The notes below the pieces were generated by a model. It did not search any database, had not been told where the DNA came from, and saw nothing but the letters and a program-made list of their open reading frames with translations. A stretch of 64,000 nucleotides of DNA from an uncultured Pseudomonadales bacterium. GTDB lineage: Bacteria > Pseudomonadota > Gammaproteobacteria > Pseudomonadales > Pseudohongiellaceae. Each line of letters starts with the position of its first letter. Position 1 is the stretch's first letter. Positions 18,534-28,207 of the stretch are shown here, piece after piece. The position numbers and the translations under genes are program-made. The stretch covers positions 372,001-436,000 of the forward strand of contig CALSTS010000001.1 in assembly GCA_943789335.1 (NCBI GenBank), given 5' to 3'.

Positions 18534-19769
18534 TTACTGCATTTCAGGCAATGGCAGATCTGGTAACTTCCTTTCCATCAAGTCCATTGCCTGGCGATAA
18601 CATAAAAGGCTTTTATCGTGCTCGCCAAGGTGTTCCAGCAACCTACCTAATTCAGCATTAATTTCAGCACTTAACCCCGTATTATTAGAGAAATGTAATG
18701 CTGTCTCGAAATACTCACGCGCCTTACCCCATAATTTATTACGCAGACTTAAACGCCCCAGGGTCAGCATCAAGTTTACATTTTTTGGCCGGTCCTTTAC
18801 CCAGCTTTCGAGCAATAAAATTTGTTCTGCTGCATCCTGATTATCAATGTAGCCTAACAAGGCCACTAACCTGTCGCTCCATTGATGCTTGATATATTTT
18901 GTTAACAAACTCAATGCTTCAGGACTGTTACCCGTAGTAAGAAGGGCTCTCAAATAAGCCTCCATTACTAATTCCCGTTTTTGTAGAACTTTACTATAGC
19001 TGTTCCAAATAGTTTTTAATTCGTGATGATTTGCTGAATGAGTTGTCGCTTTATGCAGTCGATGAACTGCCAGCTTTTCTTTTAACATCAATAGATCATC
19101 ACTTGATAAAACCTTATGCTTTTCCAGCTCAGGCAGCAATGTGCTCAATTGCTCCCAATCTTTTAATGAAATGTAAATATCTTTAAGCAGCATCAAGACA
19201 TAAGGGCTGTCTGCCTGTTCTTTTTTTATGGCGAGTAACAATGCCAAGCTTTGTTCTTCCTTACCTGATTTGAGATCAAGCAGGGCGTGAAAAGTTTTAA
19301 TTCCCGTATTCGCCACTAATGATTGTTGTTTAGCTTGTGATAAGCAAAATGTACATGCTAGATGATCATTGCGCTGAAATGCAGCATAGGCCGCTGCAAG
19401 GTAATTTACACTAGGGACTTGTGATCTATTGGCAGACTCTACTAACAACTTATAAGCTTCTTGCCATTTCCCCAATAAAAGATATTGCCATCCCTGCTCA
19501 ATTTGTCGACGCGGATTATTTTTATTAAATATCTTGTACCAAGTATCTTTGCTAAAGAGCTTAAAAGGGTTAAATGTTCTGAGGAACTTTATGAAGCCAA
19601 AACATAGAACAAAAAAGATAATTAAAGAAATAACAGCCGCTGCCAATGTCGCCTCTATCGAATAATCTCTAAAGGTAACCAGCACATATCCGGGGTCTTC
19701 TGTTAAGAGCACTGAAAGGTAGGCGCCAAGGCCTAAAGCCAACAAAAGAATTATAAAGGCTTTAACCAT
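18534..19769 (-). CDS. hemY: HemY-like tetratricopeptide membrane protein
   Basis: A 411-residue protein with two N-terminal membrane helices (about 2-22 and 40-60), the cytoplasmic HemY_N segment with KFLRTFNPFKLFSKDTWYKI, and a long array of TPR-like helical repeats to the C-terminus. This is the gammaproteobacterial HemY of the hemCDXY operon, not protoporphyrinogen oxidase. In E. coli it is thought to organise tetrapyrrole enzymes; its exact role is unsettled. It is the last gene of the operon, 41 bases after hemX. Confidence 0.88.
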   Translation of the reverse strand: MVKAFIILLLALGLGAYLSVLLTEDPGYVLVTFRDYSIEATLAAAVISLIIFFVLCFGFIKFLRTFNPFKLFSKDTWYKIFNKNNPRRQIEQGWQYLLLGKWQEAYKLLVESANRSQVPSVNYLAAAYAAFQRNDHLACTFCLSQAKQQSLVANTGIKTFHALLDLKSGKEEQSLALLLAIKKEQADSPYVLMLLKDIYISLKDWEQLSTLLPELEKHKVLSSDDLLMLKEKLAVHRLHKATTHSANHHELKTIWNSYSKVLQKRELVMEAYLRALLTTGNSPEALSLLTKYIKHQWSDRLVALLGYIDNQDAAEQILLLESWVKDRPKNVNLMLTLGRLSLRNKLWGKAREYFETALHFSNNTGLSAEINAELGRLLEHLGEHDKSLLCYRQAMDLMERKLPDLPLPEMQ

Positions 19770-19810
19770 GACAAAATGTCTCTTCTAAAAAATAGTTCAT
19801 CATAAATATA

Positions 19811-20884
19811 TTAATTTATTGAAGCATCTGGAATATCGCTCATTATATTTTGCAACAAGACAAGACTTTCGCTTAATGGTGGCAATTCAAGCAAAATTGT
19901 TTCATCTTGCAACTCCCTCAAAGATCTAAGTATAAATATTTTCTGTTGGTCCTGTTCTGGTATATTTTGTTGTGCCAGCATTACCACATTACTGATACTA
20001 TCTTGATAAAGTGCCTGTCTTCTCTGCAACAAAGCAAGTTTCGCTTGCTCGATCTGGATTTGCATATTCTGCCTTAAAAAAGATATTTGCTGATTGCTTA
20101 AAGGTAAGTCTATAGGCATATCTAGTCTACGCACTGTGAAATATTGTGAAAGAAACTCTCTGACATTTTTGAAAAAACCGGCAGCTTTATTTGCACCTTC
20201 ACTTTCAACATCACGCTCAAGGAAAGCTGAACTGGGTTCAATGTTAGTTCCTAAACTTACGCTATCTAATTGCTGAGATATATCACTTAACCGCATATAG
20301 AACCCTTCAGTATCAACACTTAGAGCTCTGCTTAAATTCCGCACATCTGATGCTAATAGATTGTCTATTCTATCTAGAATTGGGTCGTCGATTTGGCTAA
20401 GGATGGCCCTACTATTTTGATACAAACTTAATGCAACAGCTATATCTTGTGTCAAATCAATGTGTTGTTGTGCGAGCCTTAACAAAGATGATGCTTCAGC
20501 TATTTGCCAAATTCCGCTGCCTTGATTAGCGTTCAAGCCTAATCGCAGACTCACTATTTCTTCATTTAAACTATCGACTCTGGAATTTTGTTGGCTGAAT
20601 AATATTTCAGCACTTGCTTCTGCATTATTTAAAAACTCAAAGTCTTGCTGGAGGCTCAGTAACTGACCCGCCATATTTTCATTTTCAGCTAGAATTTGAT
20701 TTTGCCTAACAACTAATTCATCAACTAAATTTTGTTGCTGCCAGATAAAATAAACTAGCCCTATAATGCAAAGCACTACAATTATCTGCAAACCAGATTT
20801 TAGAAATAAAAATGGATTACTAAACTTCATCTTATTTTTTGCAGTTTTCACAGATAACTTTTTTTCAAGATTCACTTCACTCAT
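19811..20884 (-). CDS. hemX: HemX-like membrane-anchored protein (uroporphyrinogen operon)
   Basis: A 357-residue protein with a short cytoplasmic N-terminus, one membrane helix (LQIIVVLCIIGLVYFIW, about 32-48) and a long coiled-coil periplasmic part rich in Gln and Leu. This is the architecture of gammaproteobacterial HemX, once called uroporphyrinogen III methyltransferase but lacking a methyltransferase fold. SGIWQIAEASSLLRLAQQH near 121-139 is a family segment. Its start overlaps the hemD stop by 8 bases. Confidence 0.87.
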   Translation of the reverse strand: MSEVNLEKKLSVKTAKNKMKFSNPFLFLKSGLQIIVVLCIIGLVYFIWQQQNLVDELVVRQNQILAENENMAGQLLSLQQDFEFLNNAEASAEILFSQQNSRVDSLNEEIVSLRLGLNANQGSGIWQIAEASSLLRLAQQHIDLTQDIAVALSLYQNSRAILSQIDDPILDRIDNLLASDVRNLSRALSVDTEGFYMRLSDISQQLDSVSLGTNIEPSSAFLERDVESEGANKAAGFFKNVREFLSQYFTVRRLDMPIDLPLSNQQISFLRQNMQIQIEQAKLALLQRRQALYQDSISNVVMLAQQNIPEQDQQKIFILRSLRELQDETILLELPPLSESLVLLQNIMSDIPDASIN

Positions 20885-21659
20885 TGGGATTCGTCACCCC
20901 TGCCGCTATTGAGTTATCATCAGCGGCCTTCAGCAGGGAAATAGAACTAAAGCCAATTTTTTTAGAAACTTCTTTTAATCTAGGTGAAGAAACAAATATC
21001 GGAATTTCTTTATATTCAGGATATATTTTTTCAAACAAAGTGCTAAAGTTATGAATAGCTTCAACACTACTAAAAATAATACCATCGGGTTTTTTACTTT
21101 TTAGAATATTTTTCAAATAGCTATCTTTGTATTCAGGAAGAACACGTTTGTAGAGCTCAATATAATTGACATTCACACCTTTAGACCTTAGAGCATTAGC
21201 CAATAACTCCCTACCCCCTGCACCTCGAAATATTATTGCACTTTTTTTATTTTTGCTTTCTTGTAGTAAAACTTTTCGTATTCCTGGAAGAATTAATAAG
21301 CCTTCGGTACTCATTGCTTTTTCGGGATGATCTACGTCTAGACCATAACTCTGCAATATACTGGCAGTAGCTGGCCCCGGGCAGAAATATTTAACTTCTT
21401 TAGGCAATGAAGAAAAATAAGTTTCAATAAGTTCCATGCCAAATTGTGCAGCATTAGTGCTAATAAAAAAGGCCATATCATACTGGTTAAGTTTTTTTAT
21501 TTTATTTTCTATTTTTTTATTTTGAGGTATTGCTTCAATTTGGATTAGAGGCAAATGAAAAACATTTGCACCTTCTGCTTCAAGCAGTTTAGTTAAATTT
21601 TTTGCCTGACCTGCCGGGCGTGTAAGCCATAGAGTGATATTGTGTAGTGGTAAGTTCAT
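20877..21659 (-). CDS. hemD: Uroporphyrinogen-III synthase
   Basis: About 260 residues from ATG 21659 (MNLPLHNITLWLTRPAGQ). An upstream in-frame ATG at 21686 would add nine residues inside hemC and is less likely, since family members start just before the TRP segment. The enzyme cyclises hydroxymethylbilane with inversion of ring D. FISTNAAQFGMELI, FCPGPATASILQSYGLDV and DGIIFSSVEAIHNFSTL are the usual segments of this poorly conserved family. It sits between hemC and hemX. Confidence 0.9.
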   Translation of the reverse strand: MNLPLHNITLWLTRPAGQAKNLTKLLEAEGANVFHLPLIQIEAIPQNKKIENKIKKLNQYDMAFFISTNAAQFGMELIETYFSSLPKEVKYFCPGPATASILQSYGLDVDHPEKAMSTEGLLILPGIRKVLLQESKNKKSAIIFRGAGGRELLANALRSKGVNVNYIELYKRVLPEYKDSYLKNILKSKKPDGIIFSSVEAIHNFSTLFEKIYPEYKEIPIFVSSPRLKEVSKKIGFSSISLLKAADDNSIAAGVTNPNE

Positions 21660-21672
21660 AAATACTAAATGT

Positions 21673-22596
21673 TTAACCAATCTCATCCAACAATCGTCCA
21701 GCCCCTTGCTGCAATAATTGCTCTGCTACTTTAATACCCAACTCCTTAAAACTTTCTGCTTTTCCTTCAAATTCTGCAGTTAAAATTTCTTTACCATCTA
21801 CACTACCAACAATTCCTTTTAAACTTAAGGAATCTCCCTCGAGTTCGGCCAAACATGCAATTGGTACCTGGCAGCCTCCATTTAATCTGGCATTCATGGC
21901 ACGTTCTGCACCAACACAAATTGAACTATGACGATGATTCAAAACACTTAAATAATTTAAAACCTTGTGGTCATCAGACCTGCATTCGATGCCTATAGCT
22001 CCTTGCCCTCCAGCTGGCAGACATATTGTAGGCTCAATATAAGCTTGAATACGATCACTCATATCAAGCCTTAAGAGCCCAGCTGCCGCTAAAATAATTG
22101 CATCATATTCACCATCATCCAATTTCCTGAGCCTAGTGTTTACATTGCCGCGTAAATCTTTGATTTGAATATCCGGCCTGACTGCACGTAATTGGCATTG
22201 GCGGCGCAAGCTTGACGTTCCTACTACCGCTGCATTTGGTAGCGCTTCAAAGCTAGCGTAATTATTAGAAACAAACGCATCTCTATAATCTTCTCGCTCA
22301 CAAATAATTGCTAAACCTAAACCATCTGGGAACTCCATAGGGACGTCTTTCATGGAGTGAACGGCGATATCAGCCTTGCCTTCTAATATGGCAAGTTCAA
22401 GCTCTTTGATAAACAGCCCCTTCCCCCCAATTTTTGCCAAAGGGGAGTCTAATATTTGATCACCCCTTGTTGTCATCGGGAGTAACTCTGTTTCCACCTC
22501 CGGATGTAAAAGCTCTAATTTTGCTTTTACATGCTCAGCCTGCCAGAGTGCAAGAGGGCTTTTCCGTGTTGCTATGCGAATTAAATCTTTATTCAT
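21673..22596 (-). CDS. hemC: Porphobilinogen deaminase (hydroxymethylbilane synthase)
   Basis: A 307-residue enzyme joining four porphobilinogen units. [18 protein letters not shown] opens the protein. [17 protein letters not shown] (about 127-143) is the anion-binding loop, and [10 protein letters not shown] holds the Cys (about 241) that carries the dipyrromethane cofactor. It is the first gene of the hemCDXY operon and is divergent from argH. Confidence 0.97.
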   Translation of the reverse strand: MNKDLIRIATRKSPLALWQAEHVKAKLELLHPEVETELLPMTTRGDQILDSPLAKIGGKGLFIKELELAILEGKADIAVHSMKDVPMEFPDGLGLAIICEREDYRDAFVSNNYASFEALPNAAVVGTSSLRRQCQLRAVRPDIQIKDLRGNVNTRLRKLDDGEYDAIILAAAGLLRLDMSDRIQAYIEPTICLPAGGQGAIGIECRSDDHKVLNYLSVLNHRHSSICVGAERAMNARLNGGCQVPIACLAELEGDSLSLKGIVGSVDGKEILTAEFEGKAESFKELGIKVAEQLLQQGAGRLLDEIG

Positions 22597-22671
22597 ATAT
22601 TAGGCATTTTACTTTATCCCATGCCTTAAACCAGCTTCTATATCACTCAATCATCCTATATTGCTATAATT

Positions 22672-22680
22672 CGCGCCCAC
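22672..22680 (+). promoter_or_regulatory. Extended -10 promoter element for argH
   Basis: TGCTATAAT is a perfect extended -10 box (TGnTATAAT) 28 bases before ATG 22708, in the 111-base gap between divergent hemC and argH. No good -35 box is seen, which is normal for extended -10 promoters. Confidence 0.5.
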
Positions 22681-22707
22681 TAGCATCAAAGAATTAAATT
22701 TTTAGAA

Positions 22708-24102
22708 ATGAGCGAAGAAAAAACTAACACAAGCAAACTATGGGGCGGCAGGTTTGCCGAAGCCACTGACGCTTTTGTCCAAAGATTCACAGCCTCTGTT
22801 GAATTCGATAAACGCTTGTATAAAGCGGACATTGAAGGCTCAGTTGCGCATGCAACAATGTTGGAAAAAGCCGGAATCCTGAGCTCTGTCGAAAAAACAC
22901 AAATTATCTCTGGCTTACATGAAATTCAAAATGATATTGAATCGGGCGCTTTCAGCTGGTCAATTGAATTAGAAGATGTCCATATGAATATCGAAGCCGC
23001 TCTCACAGCTAAAATAGGTGACACCGGCAAGAAACTACATACTGGTCGCTCTAGAAATGATCAAGTAGCTACAGATATTAGACTTTATGTGCGAGAAGAA
23101 ATCGACCATATAAGCTTGCTTGTGAGGGCTCTGCAAGATGGCATCCTCAACCTGGCGGAACAAAATACAGATACCATCATGCCCGGATTTACCCATCTGC
23201 AAACAGCGCAACCAATAACATTTGGCCATCATTTAATGGCCTGGTTTGAAATGTTGCAACGTGATTTTGAGCGCCTGCAAGATTGCAGAAAGCGAGTCAA
23301 TATTTCTCCTCTAGGGTCCGCCGCGCTTGCAGGAACCACTTATCCAATAGATAGAGAGCTGACCGCGTCACTTTTGAATTTTGATAGGCCTTCAGACAAC
23401 TCACTGGATTCAGTCAGTGACAGAGATTTCGCTATTGAATTAAGTGCAGCTGCCAGCTTAATCATGATGCACTTGTCACGATTTTCCGAAGAAATAGTAC
23501 TTTGGACCTCATCGCAATTTAACTTTGTTGATTTGCCCGATAGATTTTGTACTGGCTCTTCTATTATGCCGCAAAAGAAAAACCCTGATGTCCCAGAATT
23601 AATTCGTGGCAAAAGCGGAAGAGTATTTGGGCACCTTGTGTCTTTATTAACCTTAATGAAATCGCAACCCTTAGCGTATAACAAGGATAATCAAGAAGAT
23701 AAAGAACCTCTTTTTGATACGCTGGATACGCTTAAAGATAGCCTTACAGCCTACGCGAATATGGTGCCAGCTATTAAAGCCAATAGAGAAAATATGCAAC
23801 TTGCCGCAACACAGGGTTTTGCAACGGCCACTGATCTTGCTGATTACCTGGTTAAAAAAGGCATGCCCTTCCGTGACGCTCATGAGATTGTAGGCAAAAC
23901 AGTCGCATATTGTATTGAACATAATAAGGGGCTGAATCAGCTTGAATTAGAGGAGCTACAAAGTTTTTCTGATTCAATTAGTAATGACGTGTTTGACGTG
24001 CTTACTCTAGAGGGTTCCGTTAGTTCCAGAAACCATATCGGTGGCACTGCCCCTTCTCAAGTTAAAGCTGCAATTGCAAACGCACGAGCTTTGATTACTT
24101 AG
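22708..24102 (+). CDS. argH: Argininosuccinate lyase
   Basis: A 464-residue enzyme releasing arginine and fumarate in the last step of arginine synthesis. [20 protein letters not shown] opens the protein. [15 protein letters not shown] (about 112-126) and the fumarase-superfamily signature [20 protein letters not shown] (about 283-302) with its catalytic Ser are intact. argE, used earlier in the same pathway, is at 45725. Confidence 0.97.
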   Translation: MSEEKTNTSKLWGGRFAEATDAFVQRFTASVEFDKRLYKADIEGSVAHATMLEKAGILSSVEKTQIISGLHEIQNDIESGAFSWSIELEDVHMNIEAALTAKIGDTGKKLHTGRSRNDQVATDIRLYVREEIDHISLLVRALQDGILNLAEQNTDTIMPGFTHLQTAQPITFGHHLMAWFEMLQRDFERLQDCRKRVNISPLGSAALAGTTYPIDRELTASLLNFDRPSDNSLDSVSDRDFAIELSAAASLIMMHLSRFSEEIVLWTSSQFNFVDLPDRFCTGSSIMPQKKNPDVPELIRGKSGRVFGHLVSLLTLMKSQPLAYNKDNQEDKEPLFDTLDTLKDSLTAYANMVPAIKANRENMQLAATQGFATATDLADYLVKKGMPFRDAHEIVGKTVAYCIEHNKGLNQLELEELQSFSDSISNDVFDVLTLEGSVSSRNHIGGTAPSQVKAAIANARALIT

Positions 24103-24199
24103 TCTCATTTTTTCTAATTAGCACTAGACGCTGCTAATCTTGCTGTTTATTCTTGTTTAAATAGTATTAGGCAAATAATTCTATAATTCTGGAGGACTT

Positions 24200-24790
24200 A
24201 TGAGTATCGCAATCATCCTGGTTATTCTAGCTGTCATCATTTTTATGACCATTGGCATCTATAATAAATTAGTAACACTGAAAAATCGTTTTGAAAATGC
24301 CTTTTCCCAAATTGAAGTTCAACTCAAACGTCGCTATGACCTTATTCCTAATTTAGTAGAAACGGCTAAAGCATATATTTCACATGAACGTGAAACATTG
24401 GAAGCTGTCATTCAGGCTCGTAATCAAGCCATGCAAGGCCTTGAAGCTGCCTCTGCTAGCCCCGGCAACCCAGCAGCCATGTTGGACTTGAGCCAAGCTG
24501 AAGGTTTACTCTCAGGCGCCTTAGGGAAATTAAATGTTGTAGTAGAGGCATATCCTGATCTAAAAGCTAATCAAAATATGATGCAGCTATCTGAAGAGCT
24601 CACCAGTACAGAGAACAAAGTGGCTTTTTCTCGACAAGCTTTCAACGATGCAGTAACCATGTATAACACCTATAAACAAACTTTCCCTCCTGTTGCGCTT
24701 GCCGGAATGTTTGGTCATAGCGAAAATGCTAGCCTCTTGGAATACGAAGACAGTGAAGCAATGCAGGAAGCGCCAAAAGTTTCCTTTTAA
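24200..24790 (+). CDS. lemA: LemA family protein
   Basis: A 196-residue protein with one N-terminal membrane helix (about 2-21), then the family signature YNKLVTLKNRFENAFSQIEV and LKRRYDLIPNLVETAKAYI. The rest is helical. LemA proteins have an uncertain role, often near membrane proteases. GGAGG lies before ATG 24200. The M48 protease gene follows after 42 bases, a frequent pairing. Confidence 0.9.
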   Translation: MSIAIILVILAVIIFMTIGIYNKLVTLKNRFENAFSQIEVQLKRRYDLIPNLVETAKAYISHERETLEAVIQARNQAMQGLEAASASPGNPAAMLDLSQAEGLLSGALGKLNVVVEAYPDLKANQNMMQLSEELTSTENKVAFSRQAFNDAVTMYNTYKQTFPPVALAGMFGHSENASLLEYEDSEAMQEAPKVSF

Positions 24791-24832
24791 AGCTTTAATT
24801 AATTCGTACAAGGTCGAAGAGCAAAGTTTAGT

Positions 24833-26725
24833 GTGAATTTTTTTGCCCATCAGGATCGCGCCAGAAGCACGACAAGAAAACTTGTGTTTTTGTTCAGCTG
24901 TGCGGTTATTAGTCTAATAATCATAACCTCCCTACTAATTATTTTTACCATCAGCTTTTCTGAAAGCGCTTCCGGCGAAATCGCTTTTGATTCAGATTTA
25001 ATTACTTCAGATATTTTTATTTTGGTCAGCCTGGGAGTAATTGCTGTTGTAACTCTGGGCTCTTTATTCAAGCTTGCTCAGCTTAGAGGTGGTGGTAAAG
25101 TTGTCGCTGAAGCAATGGGTGGACGCTTGCTTAATACAGGCGCCAAAGATGCTGATGAACGCAAAATACTCAATATCGTAGAGGAAATTGCCATTGCCTC
25201 TGGCACCCCTGTTCCTCCAGTGTATTTGATGGAAGATCCCGCTATTAATGCCTTCGCCGCGGGTTATAAAGCCCAGGATGCTGTTATCGGCATTACTCGA
25301 GGCTGTATCCAACAGTTGAACCGTGATGAGTTACAAGGAGTCATTGCCCATGAATTTAGCCATATTTTCAATGGAGATATGCGCTTAAATATCCGTTTGA
25401 TGGGCCTGCTCTATGGCATCATGGTCATAGGCCTAATTGGTTATTATATTGTACGCGGTAGTGTTTATCGCCGGCATGGCTCCCGCTCTGACAAAAAAGG
25501 TGGCGGAATTGTTGTTCTAGGTATTGGTTTGCTGATTGTTGGTTATGGTGGTACTTTTTTTGGCAACATAATTAAAGCGGCAGTGAGTCGGCAGCGCGAA
25601 TACCTGGCAGACGCGTCAGCGGTTCAGTTTACCCGCAATCCTGACGGTATAGCTGGCGCGCTTAAGAAAATAGGTGGCTATAAAGAAGGCTCCAACATCA
25701 AAAGTGCTGATGCATCTGAAATCAGCCATATGCTCTTCAGTCAGGGTTTAAAAACAAGTTTCACAGGCCTTTTTGCAACTCATCCTCCATTAGCAGAACG
25801 AATTTCTCGAATTGATCCATATTGGCGCGGAGATTTCAGTCAAATTACAAGCTCTACAAAGACAGCAAGTAAAAATGAGCAAGTATCAGGTTTTAGCACG
25901 ACAGCCTCTTCAAAGTCTGCCATAGACTCGATTGGTGAACCTGAATCTGAACACATAGAAATGGCTACCAATAATTTAAGTTTACTTCCAGAAGAGCTCA
26001 CTGAAGATGCTCACAGTTCTTTTGGAGCTTGTATGCTAATGCATTGCTTATTAATGGAGTTAGCCAATCCTAAAATTGAGAGCAAGCAGTTAGCCATCCT
26101 TAAAGAAGGCTTAAATTCGCGACAATTCTCAAGCTTGTTAGCAATCCAAAAGAAAGCCAGCTGGCTAAGTAGAGATTTATATTTAACTTTGATTGATTTG
26201 TGTCTGCCGGCATTAAAACAACTTTCCCCCATTCAATATCGAACTTTTATGAGCCATTTAAGCCAACTCATTGTTGCTGATGAACATATATCAGTTTTTG
26301 AATGGTGCATTTTTAAAATCTTGCGTTACAACCTCGACCAAGAGATTCAAACTAGGGAAAAGAAAATTGATATCAACTCTGCAGGCTGGGCATGTGCAGC
26401 CTTGTTATCAGTGTTGAGCTTTATCGGCAGTACTGATGAAAATGAAGCAGAGGTCGCTTTCAACAAGTCAATAACCCAACTGAACCTGCGCAAGACTATA
26501 TCTTTCAATGCTGAATTAAAAAATAATACTGAAGTGTTAGAAAAGGCTACTGACCTGTTAAAAAACTTAAAGCCCTTACAAAAACCCAGATTTTTAAAAG
26601 CTATGGCCTGCAGTATTAATGCAGATGGAATTGTTTCCACAGAAGAAGCGGAATTACTTAGAGCTGTTGCCTCCCTACTAGATTGTCCTATCCCGCCTTT
26701 ACTAAACCAGCAAAAATTTATTTAA
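24833..26725 (+). CDS. M48 family membrane metalloprotease with TerB-like C-terminus
   Basis: A 630-residue protein starting at GTG 24833. Two N-terminal membrane helices (about 18-42 and 60-80) precede the zinc protease domain. GVIAHEFSHIFNGDM carries the HExxH motif (His173, Glu174, His177), and EYLADASAVQF holds the third ligand Glu. Two more membrane helices lie between them. After GLFATHPPLAERISRIDPYW the M48 part ends. About 300 further residues follow, the last of which (SINADGIVSTEEAELLRAVA) resemble a TerB-like acidic metal-binding helix pair. HtpX itself has only ~290 residues. Probably membrane protein quality control with LemA. Confidence 0.88.
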   Translation: MNFFAHQDRARSTTRKLVFLFSCAVISLIIITSLLIIFTISFSESASGEIAFDSDLITSDIFILVSLGVIAVVTLGSLFKLAQLRGGGKVVAEAMGGRLLNTGAKDADERKILNIVEEIAIASGTPVPPVYLMEDPAINAFAAGYKAQDAVIGITRGCIQQLNRDELQGVIAHEFSHIFNGDMRLNIRLMGLLYGIMVIGLIGYYIVRGSVYRRHGSRSDKKGGGIVVLGIGLLIVGYGGTFFGNIIKAAVSRQREYLADASAVQFTRNPDGIAGALKKIGGYKEGSNIKSADASEISHMLFSQGLKTSFTGLFATHPPLAERISRIDPYWRGDFSQITSSTKTASKNEQVSGFSTTASSKSAIDSIGEPESEHIEMATNNLSLLPEELTEDAHSSFGACMLMHCLLMELANPKIESKQLAILKEGLNSRQFSSLLAIQKKASWLSRDLYLTLIDLCLPALKQLSPIQYRTFMSHLSQLIVADEHISVFEWCIFKILRYNLDQEIQTREKKIDINSAGWACAALLSVLSFIGSTDENEAEVAFNKSITQLNLRKTISFNAELKNNTEVLEKATDLLKNLKPLQKPRFLKAMACSINADGIVSTEEAELLRAVASLLDCPIPPLLNQQKFI

Positions 26726-26730
26726 GGCAG

Positions 26731-26736
26731 TATAAT
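26731..26736 (+). promoter_or_regulatory. Candidate -10 box for lptM-lysA-dapF
   Basis: TATAAT lies 37 bases upstream of the lptM start, in the short gap after the M48 gene. No convincing -35 box is seen at the right distance. Confidence 0.35.
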
Positions 26737-26772
26737 TCGCGCTTTACGAACTCTTAAGCACAACTCGAAGCG

Positions 26773-26907
26773 ATGAAAAAAGCAATTTTAATGCTGCTTA
26801 TAGCTTGTTTTATTTGCGCTTGTGGACAAAAAGGGCCGCTAATTCCCCCTGAGCCAATGATTTCAGAGGGAACCATGCCTGGAATAACAGAAATTCTCTC
26901 GAGCTAA
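26773..26907 (+). CDS. lptM: LptM (YifL) small lipoprotein
   Basis: A 44-residue lipoprotein. A Lys-rich start and hydrophobic stretch (MKKAILMLLIACFIC) lead to a lipobox Cys followed by the family hallmark CGQKGPLIPPE. In E. coli LptM helps the outer-membrane LPS transporter LptDE mature. The location immediately before lysA and dapF (5 bases to lysA) matches the conserved lptM-dapF neighbourhood. The protein is too short for many gene finders. Confidence 0.88.
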   Translation: MKKAILMLLIACFICACGQKGPLIPPEPMISEGTMPGITEILSS

Positions 26908-26912
26908 TTTTA

Positions 26913-28160
26913 ATGAGCAGCTTTCATTATCAAAACGATCAGCTTTATGCTGAAGCAGTGCCTTTGTCTCAAATTGCAGAGCAGTTTGGAACGCCTTGCT
27001 ATATCTATTCAAGACAGGCTTTGGAACACGCTTATCTCGCCTATAAAAATGCTTTTGCTGATCAAAAAGCGCTTATTTGCTATGCCGTTAAAGCCAATTC
27101 AAACTTGGCTGTACTCAATGTATTAGCGAGACTCGGATCTGGTTTCGATATTGTGTCAGGCGGAGAGCTTGAGCGCGTTTTAGCTGCCGGCGGTTCTGCC
27201 GATAAAATAATTTTTTCCGGTGTCGGTAAAACCCAAGCTGAATTACGTCAGGCATTAGAAGCTGGCATTCACTGTTTTAATGTTGAATCTGAAGCTGAGC
27301 TAGAGCGGTTAAACACCGTTGCCCTAGATGCTCGATTAATTGCGCCTGTATCATTGCGCGTAAATCCAGATGTTGATGCTCAAACCCATCCTTACATTTC
27401 TACTGGATTAAAAGAAAATAAATTCGGTATTAATATTGATCAAGCAATAGAAGTTTACCAACATGCGCACTCCTTAGCTGGCATAGAAGTTATTGGCGTT
27501 GATTGCCATATCGGCTCACAACTAACTAGCCTCAGCCCTTTTACAGATGCACTGCAACGATTATTGCATCTGGTTGAAAAACTAAGTGATATCGGAATAA
27601 GCCTAAAACATTTAGATTTAGGCGGTGGTTTAGGGGTGAGTTATCAAAATGAAACCCCACCAAGCCCTAAAGATTTTGCTGCAACACTTTCGCCATTATT
27701 GAACAATAGCAACTTGAATTTGATTCTTGAGCCTGGGCGTTCCATATCTGCAGATGCAGGTGTACTCTTAACTCAAGTTGAATATTTAAAAAATAATGAC
27801 GATAAAAATTTCGCCATTGTTGATGCTGCCATGAATGATTTGATAAGGCCGGCCTTGTACCAAGCCTGGATGGATATCATTCCAGTCAGCAAGAATGCTC
27901 CGGGCGACTCAGCGGTATACGATATTGTTGGACCTGTTTGTGAATCCGGTGATTTTCTTGGCAAAGCTCGAGAGCTTACAATTACCGAAGGAGATCTATT
28001 AGCTGTGTGCTCTGCAGGCGCTTACGGTTTTGGTATGAGTTCAAACTATAATACTCGTAACCGGGCTGCAGAAGTCTTGATTGATGGAGACTCTGTTCAC
28101 CTAGTCCGTCGGCGAGAAACCTATCAGGACCAACTTAGCCTTGAAAGTATTCTGCCATAG
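26913..28160 (+). CDS. lysA: Diaminopimelate decarboxylase
   Basis: A 415-residue PLP enzyme for the last step of lysine synthesis. CYAVKANSNLAVL (about 50-62) contains the PLP lysine. HIGSQL, the glycine loop DLGGGLGVSY, LEPGRSISADAG and the substrate loop CSAGAYGFGMSSNYNTRNR are all present. It lies 5 bases after lptM and 47 before dapF, one operon. Confidence 0.96.
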   Translation: MSSFHYQNDQLYAEAVPLSQIAEQFGTPCYIYSRQALEHAYLAYKNAFADQKALICYAVKANSNLAVLNVLARLGSGFDIVSGGELERVLAAGGSADKIIFSGVGKTQAELRQALEAGIHCFNVESEAELERLNTVALDARLIAPVSLRVNPDVDAQTHPYISTGLKENKFGINIDQAIEVYQHAHSLAGIEVIGVDCHIGSQLTSLSPFTDALQRLLHLVEKLSDIGISLKHLDLGGGLGVSYQNETPPSPKDFAATLSPLLNNSNLNLILEPGRSISADAGVLLTQVEYLKNNDDKNFAIVDAAMNDLIRPALYQAWMDIIPVSKNAPGDSAVYDIVGPVCESGDFLGKARELTITEGDLLAVCSAGAYGFGMSSNYNTRNRAAEVLIDGDSVHLVRRRETYQDQLSLESILP

Positions 28161-28207
28161 ATCATTGTTCAAATATTGATAGACATAGAAACCTAGAGAA
28201 ATAAGAA

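Noticed and set aside
22822-22836. AAGCGGACATT-like stretch resembling the dispersed repeat
   Set aside because: It is inside argH coding sequence with no pairing arm; a chance match.
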